A DNA stretch of 21,202 bases from an uncultured Lachnospiraceae bacterium (GTDB lineage: Bacteria > Bacillota > Clostridia > Lachnospirales > Lachnospiraceae), in NCBI GenBank assembly GCA_900548905.1, contig URMK01000084.1, positions 1-21,202 of the forward strand. The letters are read 5' to 3'. Position numbers and translations under genes: made by a program. The notes below the pieces were generated by a model. The model did not search any database. It was not told the origin of the DNA and saw only the letters and a program-made list of their open reading frames with translations. This document shows, one piece after another, positions 13,946 to 21,156 of this stretch. Within the stretch, counting starts at the first letter, position 1. Each line of letters starts with the position of its first letter.

Positions 13946-14180
13946 AAATATGAATAAATTATGAACAAGTTGTAAATGTATAGTTAATTATAATAAAAAA
14001 TAATATGTACAATATGAAAAATAGTGCATAATATACAAAAAAGCCGTATGAACGCCGGAAAGAGGCATGAATAACCGGTTGTAAAAAGCAGGGAATGATG
14101 CTAAAATGGGGAAAATAGCGGGTGTATGTCTGTTTTGTCATACAGGTTCAGGTTTAGTTTTACGCAGGAGGAAAAGTCAG

Positions 14181-15014
14181 ATGGATAATTATAGAGAAGA
14201 CCCGGCTTACCGGGGAGGTCCCGCAGGCGGCATGACGCCGGACGCCCAGGAAGCAAAGCGTCTGAGGAACCAGCTGGTGGAATATGACGGATACCTACAG
14301 GAAATGAGAAAGTCCAATATGAAAAACGTGGAGACATTGGATGTGATCCAGCGTTATACGGATAAAAGCACGGCGGGGATCCAGAAGCTGACGGAAGAAA
14401 GTGCGGCGGGTATGCAGAAGCTGGCGGAGGAAAGCCTTCATGGTGTACAGAAGCTGGCCGAGGAATGTGCATCGGGCCTGCGCAGGTATTCTGCGGACGG
14501 CACCAACAGCCTGCAGGAGATGGCAGATAACGGGAGTGCAGGGATAGCCGGGGTGGCAAGAACCGGAGAAGACGGCCTGAACCGTCTGGCGGAGGACGGT
14601 CTTGAGAGGCTGTCCCATCTGGCAGAGGTGAGTCTGCAGCAGCTGGAGGGGCTGACGGAAGAAAGCCTGAGCCAGATCAAAGCCCTTGCGGAGGAAAGTG
14701 TTTCCAGGATTCAGGAAGTGAACAACCGGAATGTGGAAACGGCCGACAGGGTGGAGGAAATCCGTGAACTGGTGGCAGGACAGACGGAGAGCCTGCGGGA
14801 AATGCAGAAGCAGACAGATGAATTTACCCATAAGGAGAATGTGAAGGTTTACCGGAATGTGCAGGCCGTCGTTGTGGAGGAGGTCAAAAAACAGACAGAG
14901 GAACTGAAGGAAGCCAACCGCGGTCTGAAGCCTATGCTGGTCATAACACTTGCCGCAACGCTGGCTAACGTTGCCTTGTTTATTTTACAAATTCTGGGAA
15001 TACTTGGTATATAA
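14181..15014 (+). CDS. Tail-anchored protein with eleven 11-residue (hendecad) repeats
   Basis: 277 residues. Residues 63-183 form eleven consecutive 11-residue units without gaps, of the pattern S-x-x-G-[ILM]-x-[KR]-L-A-E-E; the first three are STAGIQKLTEE, SAAGMQKLAEE and SLHGVQKLAEE. A charged helical region follows (184-250), then one hydrophobic segment (about 252-275) at the very C-terminus, so the long helix should face the cytoplasm. There is no signal peptide. AGGAGG (14166-14171) supports ATG 14181; the in-frame extension to 14106 has no family features or ribosome site. Known: 11-residue periodicity gives right-handed coiled coils or lipid-binding amphipathic helices. I cannot assign a family. 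It is followed closely by the flavin reductase-like gene and may be co-transcribed. Confidence 0.88.
   Translation: MDNYREDPAYRGGPAGGMTPDAQEAKRLRNQLVEYDGYLQEMRKSNMKNVETLDVIQRYTDKSTAGIQKLTEESAAGMQKLAEESLHGVQKLAEECASGLRRYSADGTNSLQEMADNGSAGIAGVARTGEDGLNRLAEDGLERLSHLAEVSLQQLEGLTEESLSQIKALAEESVSRIQEVNNRNVETADRVEEIRELVAGQTESLREMQKQTDEFTHKENVKVYRNVQAVVVEEVKKQTEELKEANRGLKPMLVITLAATLANVALFILQILGILGI
14367..14729 (+). repeat. 33-bp periodic coding repeat (11 hendecad units)
   Basis: Eleven in-frame 33-base units encode the hendecads. Units 1-3 and 9-10 are most alike (CAGAAGCTG or similar followed by GGAAGAAAG/GGAGGAAAG), while the middle units have diverged. This points to old internal duplication with local homogenisation. 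Confidence 0.8.
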
Positions 15015-15073
15015 AAGGAACGTAATATCTGTGGAAAAGCACGGAGTGGAGAGGAAGGAGCAAGGCGGACTTA

Positions 15074-15643
15074 ATGGGAAAACAGGAATGGAAGCCCGGC
15101 AATATGCTGTACCCGGTTCCGGCAGTTATGGTAAGCTGTGCGGATAAGGCCGGAAACAGCAATATTCTCACCGTGGCGTGGGCGGGTACCGTATGCAGCA
15201 ATCCCCCTATGGTATCGATTTCGGTGCGGCCGGACAGGTACTCTTATACCTTTCTGCAGGAAACCGGGGAATTCGTCATCAATCTCACCACGCAGAAGCT
15301 GGCGTTTGCCACGGACTTGTGCGGTGTGAAAAGCGGCAGGGATACGGATAAATGGAAGGCGGCCCGCCTGACACCGGTTCCGGGCCGGGTGGTAAAGGCG
15401 CCGTTGATAAAGGAAAGTCCGGTAAATCTGGAATGCAGGGTCAGACAGGCGATGGCACTTGGCAGCCATACCATGTTTGTTGCAGAGGTGGTTTCCGTCA
15501 GTGTGGACGAGGCATATCTGGATCAGAACAACCGGTTCCATCTGGATAAAGCGGATCCTATATGTTATTCCCACGGCATATACTATGCCATTGGGAAGGC
15601 GATAGGGAAATTTGGATACAGTGTAGCGAAGAAGAAAAAATAG
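15074..15643 (+). CDS. Flavin reductase-like FMN-binding protein
   Basis: 189 residues, the common size of single-domain flavin reductase family (DIM6/NTAB-type) proteins in anaerobes. It begins GNMLYPVPAVMVSCADKAGNSNILTVAW, the family's first strands, and has SNPPMVSISVRPDRYSY, where FMN phosphate is usually held, and the LECRV segment near 120. A basic tail (SVAKKKK) ends it. Known: members bind FMN and catalyse NAD(P)H-dependent flavin or small-molecule reduction; the partner is unknown. It lacks the rubredoxin domain of the related protein at 2962-3666. AAGGAG lies at 15056-15061 and a nearer AAGGCGG precedes ATG 15074. Confidence 0.88.
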   Translation: MGKQEWKPGNMLYPVPAVMVSCADKAGNSNILTVAWAGTVCSNPPMVSISVRPDRYSYTFLQETGEFVINLTTQKLAFATDLCGVKSGRDTDKWKAARLTPVPGRVVKAPLIKESPVNLECRVRQAMALGSHTMFVAEVVSVSVDEAYLDQNNRFHLDKADPICYSHGIYYAIGKAIGKFGYSVAKKKK

Positions 15644-15667
15644 TTTGCGGGAAGAAAAGCGGGATTC

Positions 15668-17239
15668 ATGGAAAGTATTACAAAATATTATAGAAGATTA
15701 AGAGCCACATTCCTGTTAACGGCGTTCTGCATCATAGCAGCCGCTGTTCTTTTTGTGCCTTCCTTCGGAAAGTACGTCCGCGGGGAAAACAATGTGGCGG
15801 ATATTCTGCTGAACGGGACTTTGGTAGGGTGTACGGACGAGCCGGAAAAAGCGGCTGAAATTCTGCAGAGCGCAAGAGAGGAGCTTGTCAGGGATAATCA
15901 GGAGCTTGTATTCATGACGGCGAGCCTGGAGCTGCAGGGCAGACGTATGGTGGTAGGAAGAGTGGACAGCGAGAAGGCCATCCGCACCAATATGGAAGAG
16001 GTACTGAGCAGCAGCATCTGCAAAACGCTTCAGCATGCTTATACGGTAAAGATTAACGAATATACCGTAAACCTGAAAACCAGCGATGAGGTTCTTGCGC
16101 TGTTGTACGCCTGTCTTGAAAAATACGATCCCACAGGAGAATATGTGGTTGATCTGGTAGTTGATCCGGTTCGTGAATTGAATGTGCTCACTACCTCCAT
16201 TTGTAAGGAGGAGGAGCGTAAAAGCCCTGATGAGGTGGAAACAAGCGCCGGTGTGGGCTTGTTCCTGGAAGAGGTATGCGAAGCGGCTGCGCCGGGAATC
16301 GTGGGGGATTTCGACAGTCTGGACTATGGGCTGCGGGATTTGGCCTATGCGGATACGGTGGAGGTGGTGGAAGCCTACCTTATGGAGGAGGAAATTACCA
16401 GCCTGGACGAAGCCATCGAACAGGTGACCAAAGAGCAGGAAAAGGAGCAGATCTATGAAGTGCAGCCGGGCAATACCCTTTCCCAGATTGCATTGGATAA
16501 CGGATTGACCGTGGAAGGGCTGGTCGCCATCAATCCTTCCCTGGACAGCGCGGAGTCCACCATCCGGGTGGGGGACGAGCTGATCATCACCGTACCTGAG
16601 CCTGAGCTTTCCGTCATACACGAGGAACTGGTGTATGCGGAGGAAAGTTATGATGCGCCGGTCCAGTACGTGGATGTGGACGACTGGTATACCACCAAAC
16701 AGGAGGTTGTGCAGGAGCCGTCTGCAGGACACCGCAGGGTGGCCAGCATAATTACGTATAAAAATGAAGAGGAAGTGGGAGAGGAGATCGTCCTGGAGGA
16801 AGTGGATTATGAAGCGGTCCCCAAAATCGTAAAAAGGGGTACGAAGGTGCCTCCCACCTATATCAAGCCTATATCCGGCGGGCGTCTCTCCTCCAATTAC
16901 GGCGGACGCAACGCCCCGACAAAGGGAGCCTCCACCAACCACAAGGGAATTGACTGGGCGACACCGGTGGGAACCGCTGTTATGGCATCCTCCGGAGGAA
17001 CCGTTACGAGGGCCGGCTGGGGAAGCGGCTACGGATATGTGGTCTATATTCAGCATGCCGACGGCAGGGAAACCCGATACGGGCATCTGAGCAAGGTGCT
17101 GGTTTCCGCAGGCCAGCAGGTCAGCCAGGGACAGAAAATTGCCTTAAGCGGTAATACCGGCCGCAGTACCGGCCCCCATCTGCATTTTGAAATCCGTATC
17201 AACGGACAGGCGGTCAACCCGCTTCAATATCTGAACTGA
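15668..17239 (+). CDS. Envelope M23 metallopeptidase with LysM and G5 domains
   Basis: 523 residues. An N-terminal hydrophobic segment (about 13-32) after a basic start is a membrane anchor or uncleaved signal. Residues 33-255 are a helical region of unknown fold. LysM (262-308, YEVQPGNTLSQIA...GDELIITVP) binds peptidoglycan. A G5-like domain (about 312-391) ends in VKRGTK. The M23 peptidase domain (about 402-517) has the zinc ligands H425 and D429 (NHKGIDWA), H473 and the HLH at 504-506. Known: LysM-G5-M23 proteins cut peptide cross-links of peptidoglycan or activate other hydrolases during growth, division or sporulation. All catalytic residues are intact. The start ATG 15668 has only a weak ribosome site (GCGGGA), 24 bases after the preceding stop. 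Confidence 0.93.
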   Translation: MESITKYYRRLRATFLLTAFCIIAAAVLFVPSFGKYVRGENNVADILLNGTLVGCTDEPEKAAEILQSAREELVRDNQELVFMTASLELQGRRMVVGRVDSEKAIRTNMEEVLSSSICKTLQHAYTVKINEYTVNLKTSDEVLALLYACLEKYDPTGEYVVDLVVDPVRELNVLTTSICKEEERKSPDEVETSAGVGLFLEEVCEAAAPGIVGDFDSLDYGLRDLAYADTVEVVEAYLMEEEITSLDEAIEQVTKEQEKEQIYEVQPGNTLSQIALDNGLTVEGLVAINPSLDSAESTIRVGDELIITVPEPELSVIHEELVYAEESYDAPVQYVDVDDWYTTKQEVVQEPSAGHRRVASIITYKNEEEVGEEIVLEEVDYEAVPKIVKRGTKVPPTYIKPISGGRLSSNYGGRNAPTKGASTNHKGIDWATPVGTAVMASSGGTVTRAGWGSGYGYVVYIQHADGRETRYGHLSKVLVSAGQQVSQGQKIALSGNTGRSTGPHLHFEIRINGQAVNPLQYLN

Positions 17240-17251
17240 GAAAAACCAGAG

Positions 17252-17283
17252 TCCCCCCGCCGCAAAACCGGCAGGGGGATTTC
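17252..17283 (+). terminator. Terminator after the M23 peptidase gene
   Basis: TCCCCC-c-GCCG (17252-17262) pairs with CGGC-a-GGGGGA (17269-17279) around CAAAAC, then TTT. The stem is strong, the T run short. Confidence 0.65.
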
Positions 17284-17300
17284 TGAATGGTTATAAAGTT

Positions 17301-17431
17301 GTAACTATTCAGTCAGGCCTGCGCATTTACTGCGCAGACCGTAAGAAAGTGATTCAGGAGTGCCAAAATCCATCGCCGAAGGCGATTTAGGATAGATTTT
17401 GGCAGTAACTGTGAAGGGACTGAACAGTTAC
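17301..17431. repeat. Large composite palindromic repeat element, 131 bp
   Basis: Ends GTAACTATTCAGTC (17301-17314) and GACTGAACAGTTAC (17418-17431). Inside are CTGCGCA-tttac-TGCGCAG (17319-17337), TGCCAAAATC (17361-17370) with GATTTTGGCA (17395-17404), and within that ATCGCC-gaa-GGCGAT (17372-17386). A second left-type end GTAACTGT (17405-17412) can also pair with ACAGTTAC (17424-17431). Ends and first inner module match 6224-6292. No open frame of note; it looks like nested insertion of palindromic modules. Confidence 0.8.
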
Positions 17432-17444
17432 ATAAAGATTTCCA

Positions 17445-17519
17445 TTTACAAAGTAAAAAAATGTGATATAATCGCATTTGGATTATTAGGTGGCAAAAAA
17501 TTTGTATATATGGTATAAT
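17445..17519 (+). promoter_or_regulatory. Tandem promoters upstream of murA
   Basis: First: TTTACA (17445-17450), 16-base spacer, TGa-TATAAT (TATAAT at 17467-17472). Second: TGg-TATAAT (TATAAT at 17514-17519) with a weak -35. Both would give a leader of about 300-350 bases before murA. Confidence 0.6.
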
Positions 17520-17701
17520 AATCGAAAATTTGTATGTCAGATTTTACTAATCGGGTTTTGCATAAAGGATTTTGGACAGTTAATAATAATTGATATCGAT
17601 AGAAAATCAGAACGGACGGTGTACGCATAGGCATGCGTCTGCAGTGGTTTAAAAATGATAACAGTTCAATCCTGGATTGTTATAAAAATTATGAGTGAGT
17701 G

Positions 17702-17749
17702 ACCGTCGGGAGGTAACTTTGGGAGTTGGCGAAGCAGCCTCGGGACGGT
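17702..17749 (+). other. Structured element in the murA leader
   Basis: ACCGTC-gg-GAGG (17702-17713) pairs with CCTC-gg-GACGGT (17738-17749) as a 10-bp stem with a symmetric internal loop, and AACT/AGTT (17715-17718, 17724-17727) pairs inside. It ends 71 bases before the murA ATG. No known riboswitch class is recognised. Confidence 0.45.
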
Positions 17750-17820
17750 TCCCTGAAATCGGTATGCCGGAACTGCATGGAACTATCCAGCATAAGTCCG
17801 TCATGCATAATGAGGTTAAT

Positions 17821-19113
17821 ATGGAACAATATGTGGTTGAAGGCGGGAATCCGCTTGTTGGAGAAGTGGAAATAGGCGGTGCCAAGAATGCGGCTCTTGC
17901 CATACTGGCAGCATCGGTTATGACCGACGAAACGGTTTTGATAGAAAATATGCCTGATGTGAGGGACACCAATATCCTTCTGCAGGCTATGCAGAGCATT
18001 GGCGTAATCGTGGAACGTGTGGACAGGCATACGGTCAAAGTCAATGCCTCCCATATCCATGAGCTTGTTATAGAAGATGATTTTATTAAAAAAATACGCG
18101 CTTCTTATTATCTTCTTGGAGCGCTTTTAGGAAAATACAACAAGGCCGAGGTGGCGCTTCCCGGCGGCTGCAACATCGGAAGCCGTCCCATTGACCAGCA
18201 TATCAAGGGCTTTAAGGCGTTAGGCGCCGACGTGCGGATCGAGCATGGCCTGATAATCACCGAGGCGCCGAAGCTGAAGGGAAGCCATGTCTATATGGAT
18301 GTGGTGAGTGTGGGAGCTACGATCAATGTGATGATGGCGGCGGCTATGGCGGACGGCATGACCATTATTGAGAATGCGGCAAAGGAACCCCATGTGGTGG
18401 ATCTTGCCAACTTCCTTAACAGCATGGGCGCGAATGTCAAAGGCGCCGGAACGGATGTGATCCGTATCCGCGGGGTACAGAAGCTCCACAGAACGGAATA
18501 TGCCATCATTCCCGATCAGATCGAAGCGGGAACTTTTATGTTTGCAGCGGCGGCGACCCAGGGGGATGTGACGGTCAAGAATGTGATTCCGAAGCATCTG
18601 GAATCCATCAGTGCCAAGCTGATGGAAATCGGCTGTGAGGTGGAAGAATCCGACGATGCCGTAAGGGTGGTTGCTTCCAGGCCGTTGAACCATACCCACG
18701 TAAAGACGCTTCCTTATCCCGGTTTTCCTACGGATATGCAGCCGCAGATCACGGTTGCGCTGGGGCTTTCCCAGGGGACAAGCATCGTGACGGAAAGCAT
18801 TTTTGAAAACCGTTTTAAATATGTGGATGAGCTTACCAGAATGGGAGCCAGCATTAAGGTGGAAGGGAATTCCGCCATTATTGACGGCGTTACCAGATAT
18901 ACCGGCGCCAGCATCACCGCTCCTGATCTCAGGGCAGGTGCGGCTCTGGTGATAGCGGCTCTTGCTGCAGAAGGGGTTTCCACGGTGGATGATATTCTTT
19001 ATATTGAAAGAGGATATGAGAATTTCCCCGAAAAGCTCCGCGGCATTGGCGCACAGATTGAGAAGGTGGATAACGAAAGGGATATTAAGAAATTCCGCTT
19101 TAAAGTCGTTTGA
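17821..19113 (+). CDS. murA: UDP-N-acetylglucosamine 1-carboxyvinyltransferase
   Basis: 430 residues, a usual MurA length. K22 and N23 in GGAKNAA match the family's substrate-binding pair. C117 in PGGCNIGSRPIDQH is the PEP-reactive cysteine that fosfomycin alkylates; its presence predicts the drug-sensitive active-site type. The repeated alpha/beta domains and RAGAALVIAAL near the C-terminus are also typical. It adds enolpyruvate from PEP to UDP-GlcNAc, the first committed step of peptidoglycan synthesis, in the cytosol. I chose ATG 17821 (GAGG at 17812-17815) because the product then begins MEQYVVEGGNPL as in the family; the 42-codon in-frame extension to 17695 lies in the structured leader. 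Firmicutes often have two murA paralogues; which this is cannot be decided here. Confidence 0.96.
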   Translation: MEQYVVEGGNPLVGEVEIGGAKNAALAILAASVMTDETVLIENMPDVRDTNILLQAMQSIGVIVERVDRHTVKVNASHIHELVIEDDFIKKIRASYYLLGALLGKYNKAEVALPGGCNIGSRPIDQHIKGFKALGADVRIEHGLIITEAPKLKGSHVYMDVVSVGATINVMMAAAMADGMTIIENAAKEPHVVDLANFLNSMGANVKGAGTDVIRIRGVQKLHRTEYAIIPDQIEAGTFMFAAAATQGDVTVKNVIPKHLESISAKLMEIGCEVEESDDAVRVVASRPLNHTHVKTLPYPGFPTDMQPQITVALGLSQGTSIVTESIFENRFKYVDELTRMGASIKVEGNSAIIDGVTRYTGASITAPDLRAGAALVIAALAAEGVSTVDDILYIERGYENFPEKLRGIGAQIEKVDNERDIKKFRFKVV

Positions 19114-19145
19114 ACCGCATTGCACAATTTTATCAATTTGTCCCG

Positions 19146-19174
19146 TTGACAGAGCGTTGATTATGGTGTATTGT
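19146..19174 (+). promoter_or_regulatory. Promoter of the metK riboswitch transcript
   Basis: TTGACA (19146-19151), a 17-base spacer and TATTGT (19169-19174). Transcription would start about 35 bases before the riboswitch. Confidence 0.55.
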
Positions 19175-19216
19175 AAGAAACGTAGTCACAGATAAGAAAA
19201 TTCAATATTGTATCAT

Positions 19217-19314
19217 CTCTTATTCAGAGTGGTGGAGGTACATAGGACCTGCGAAGCCACGGCAACCCCTCAAAGGAAGGTGCCAACCTGAGCGAGTAAT
19301 TCGAACAATAAGAG
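19217..19314 (+). ncRNA. SAM-I (S-box) riboswitch
   Basis: P1 is CTCTTATT (19217-19224) with AATAAGAG (19307-19314). Between them are the S-box landmarks: CAGAGTGGTGGAGG after P1, GAAGCCACGGCAACC (from about 19253), GGAAGGTGCCAACCTGAGCGA in the P3 region, and a closing hairpin. SAM binding stabilises P1 and favours the terminator at 19338-19363, turning metK off when SAM is plentiful. Confidence 0.93.
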
Positions 19315-19337
19315 GATTTGATTATCATTAACATCGG

Positions 19338-19363
19338 GTCCGCTTATAGAGCGGACTTTTTTT
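19338..19363 (+). terminator. Riboswitch-controlled terminator upstream of metK
   Basis: GTCCGCT (19338-19344) pairs with AGCGGAC (19350-19356) around a 5-base loop, followed by seven T. It lies 46 bases before the metK start and completes the SAM-I expression platform. Confidence 0.9.
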
Positions 19364-19408
19364 GTGCAGCAGAATACGGAATATCTGCTGCACAGGTAAG
19401 GAGGAAAC

Positions 19409-20617
19409 ATGGAGAAACATTTATTTACATCCGAATCCGTAACGGAAGGACATCCCGATAAAATGTGCGATGCCATCTCCGATGCAGTGCTTGACGCGCT
19501 GATGGAGCAGGATCCCATGAGCCGTGTGGCCTGTGAAACCTGTACCACTACCGGCCTGGTTCTGGTAATGGGAGAGATCACCACCAGGGCTTATGTGGAT
19601 ATCCAGAAAATTGTACGGGATACGGTAAGGGAAATCGGCTATACCAAGTCCGAATACGGATTTGACGCCAACACCTGCGGCGTTATGGTGGCTCTGGATG
19701 AACAGTCCGCAGACATAGCCATGGGCGTTGACAAGGCGCTTGAGGCAAAGCAGGAAGAGAAGGTTTCCGCGGAGCATAAAATGACAGAGGCCCAGCTTGA
19801 CGCCATCGGCGCAGGGGATCAGGGTATGATGTTCGGTTTTGCCACCAATGAAACAGAGGAATATATGCCTTACTCCATCAGTCTTGCCCATAAGCTGGTA
19901 AGACAGCTTACCAAAGTGCGTAAGGACGGAACGCTTCCCTACCTGAGACCGGATGGGAAGAGCCAGGTAACCGTGGAGTATGACGAAAACGAAAAGCCCA
20001 TCCGTCTGGAGGCTGTGGTTCTTTCCACACAGCATGATGCGGATGTTACCCAGGAACAGATCCATGCCGATATTAAGAAGTATGTGTTTGATCCGATTCT
20101 GCCCGGGGATATGATCGACGGACAAACCAAGTTTTTCATCAATCCTACGGGACGTTTTGTAATCGGCGGACCCAATGGGGACAGCGGCCTGACAGGGCGT
20201 AAAATTATCGTTGATACTTATGGCGGTTATGCCCGTCACGGCGGCGGAGCCTTCTCTGGGAAGGACTGCACCAAGGTTGACCGCTCGGCAGCGTATGCGG
20301 CCCGTTATGTGGCGAAAAATATCGTGGCTGCAGGGCTTGCGGATAAGTGTGAAATCCAGCTGTCCTATGCAATCGGCGTTGCCCATCCCACCTCCATCAT
20401 GGTGGATACCTACGGAACCGGGAAGCTTTCCGATGAGAAGCTGGTGGAAATCATTCGTGATAACTTTGACTTAAGGCCGGCCGGCATTATTAAAATGTTG
20501 GATCTGCGCCGTCCTATCTACAGACAGACAGCAGCCTACGGCCATTTCGGACGTCATGATTTGGATTTGCCCTGGGAGAAGCTGGATAAAGCAGCGGATT
20601 TAAAAAAATACCTCTAA
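19409..20617 (+). CDS. metK: S-adenosylmethionine synthetase
   Basis: 402 residues, normal for MetK. Conserved motifs: GHPDK (14-18, catalytic His15), GAGDQGMMFGFATNET (methionine/ATP loop), and GGGAFSGKDCTKVDRSAAYAARYVAKN (phosphate-binding Lys and Asp). The late GVAHPTSI is also typical. It joins methionine and ATP into SAM, the methyl donor, in the cytosol. AGGAGG stands properly before ATG 19409. The gene is controlled by the SAM-I riboswitch directly upstream and ended by a strong hairpin (20623-20668). All catalytic residues are intact. Confidence 0.98.
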   Translation: MEKHLFTSESVTEGHPDKMCDAISDAVLDALMEQDPMSRVACETCTTTGLVLVMGEITTRAYVDIQKIVRDTVREIGYTKSEYGFDANTCGVMVALDEQSADIAMGVDKALEAKQEEKVSAEHKMTEAQLDAIGAGDQGMMFGFATNETEEYMPYSISLAHKLVRQLTKVRKDGTLPYLRPDGKSQVTVEYDENEKPIRLEAVVLSTQHDADVTQEQIHADIKKYVFDPILPGDMIDGQTKFFINPTGRFVIGGPNGDSGLTGRKIIVDTYGGYARHGGGAFSGKDCTKVDRSAAYAARYVAKNIVAAGLADKCEIQLSYAIGVAHPTSIMVDTYGTGKLSDEKLVEIIRDNFDLRPAGIIKMLDLRRPIYRQTAAYGHFGRHDLDLPWEKLDKAADLKKYL

Positions 20618-20622
20618 ACCAT

Positions 20623-20668
20623 AAAGCATCGGAACGGTTCAGGCTTATCGGAACCGTTTCGATGTTTT
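20623..20668 (+). terminator. Terminator after metK, related to the palindromic repeats
   Basis: CATCGGAACGGTTC (20627-20640) pairs with GAACCGTTTCGATG (20651-20664) with one G-U pair. AAAG/TTTT extends the base, and the T run is short. Its core 20633-20661 matches the repeat at 1984-2012 at 23 of 29 bases, including the CTTATC loop. Confidence 0.8.
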
Positions 20669-20754
20669 ACCTTGATTTTACATAAAATTTTCTATTTCCG
20701 GATAGATATAAAGTGTGGGATTTGTTACGCTTAAACCGGAAAGGAGGAATTTAT

Positions 20755-20988
20755 ATGGAAAACAGGGCATATGGCATGGAAAAAGGTCGGTTCGCTTTTC
20801 TGTACAAATTGCCGCCTAAACTGATATTGCTTTTGAATACCGCAGTATGGCTTATGGCCGGCCTGCTTCTGGGAGCAGCGGCGGAAAGCTTTCTGGAAAT
20901 TCCGATAAATACGGCGGGAATGGCGGCGCTGCTATCCCTGACAGCGGGATTTTGCGGAGGCGTAATCTATTTAATAAGAAGAAAATAA
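20755..20988 (+). CDS. Small two-TM membrane protein, unknown function
   Basis: 77 residues. Two hydrophobic segments (about 23-45, KLILLLNTAVWLMAGLLLGAA; about 53-73, MAALLSLTAGFCGGVIYLI) and a basic C-terminus (RRK) suggest a small membrane hairpin with both ends in the cytoplasm. AAGGAGG (20741-20747) directly supports ATG 20755; the in-frame extension to 20713 is not needed. I do not recognise a family. It has a clear terminator (21035-21062) and stands alone between metK and the window end. Confidence 0.7.
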   Translation: MENRAYGMEKGRFAFLYKLPPKLILLLNTAVWLMAGLLLGAAAESFLEIPINTAGMAALLSLTAGFCGGVIYLIRRK

Positions 20989-21034
20989 GAATTCGGCAGC
21001 TGTGAATGCATGGAACAGTTACCGGATTATCTGG

Positions 21035-21062
21035 AAAAGCATCGGTAAGCCGGTGCTTTTTT
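21035..21062 (+). terminator. Terminator after the small membrane protein gene
   Basis: AAAAGCATCGG (21035-21045) pairs with CCGGTGCTTTT (21050-21060) with one G-U pair, around TAAG, followed by T6 (21057-21062). Confidence 0.85.
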
Positions 21063-21120
21063 CAATGGATAATGAGTGCAGATAAAAAAGTTTGGCGTCG
21101 CCCGCCCCCGCTTCCCTGTA

Positions 21121-21156
21121 CGTCCTGCTGCCCTGCAAGGTTCCTTGCAGGGGACG
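21121..21156. repeat. GC-rich perfect palindrome at the window end
   Basis: CCCTGCAAGG (21131-21140) and CCTTGCAGGG (21143-21152) are perfect arms two bases apart. CGTC (21121-21124) and GACG (21153-21156) extend it with a bulge. The surrounding 21090-21202 is GC-rich, has no convincing gene, and runs off the window. Confidence 0.6.

Noticed and set aside
15716..17086. Long minus-strand open frame opposite the M23 peptidase gene
   Set aside because: It is antisense to a clearly real gene with intact domains. Its translation shows no recognisable family, and it has no ribosome site I could support.
17695..17820. 42-codon N-terminal extension of murA
   Set aside because: The extension does not resemble MurA, lies in a structured leader, and ATG 17821 gives the standard start with its own ribosome site.
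19421..20386. Long minus-strand open frame opposite metK
   Set aside because: Shadow of a highly conserved gene; codon bias of metK keeps the opposite strand open.
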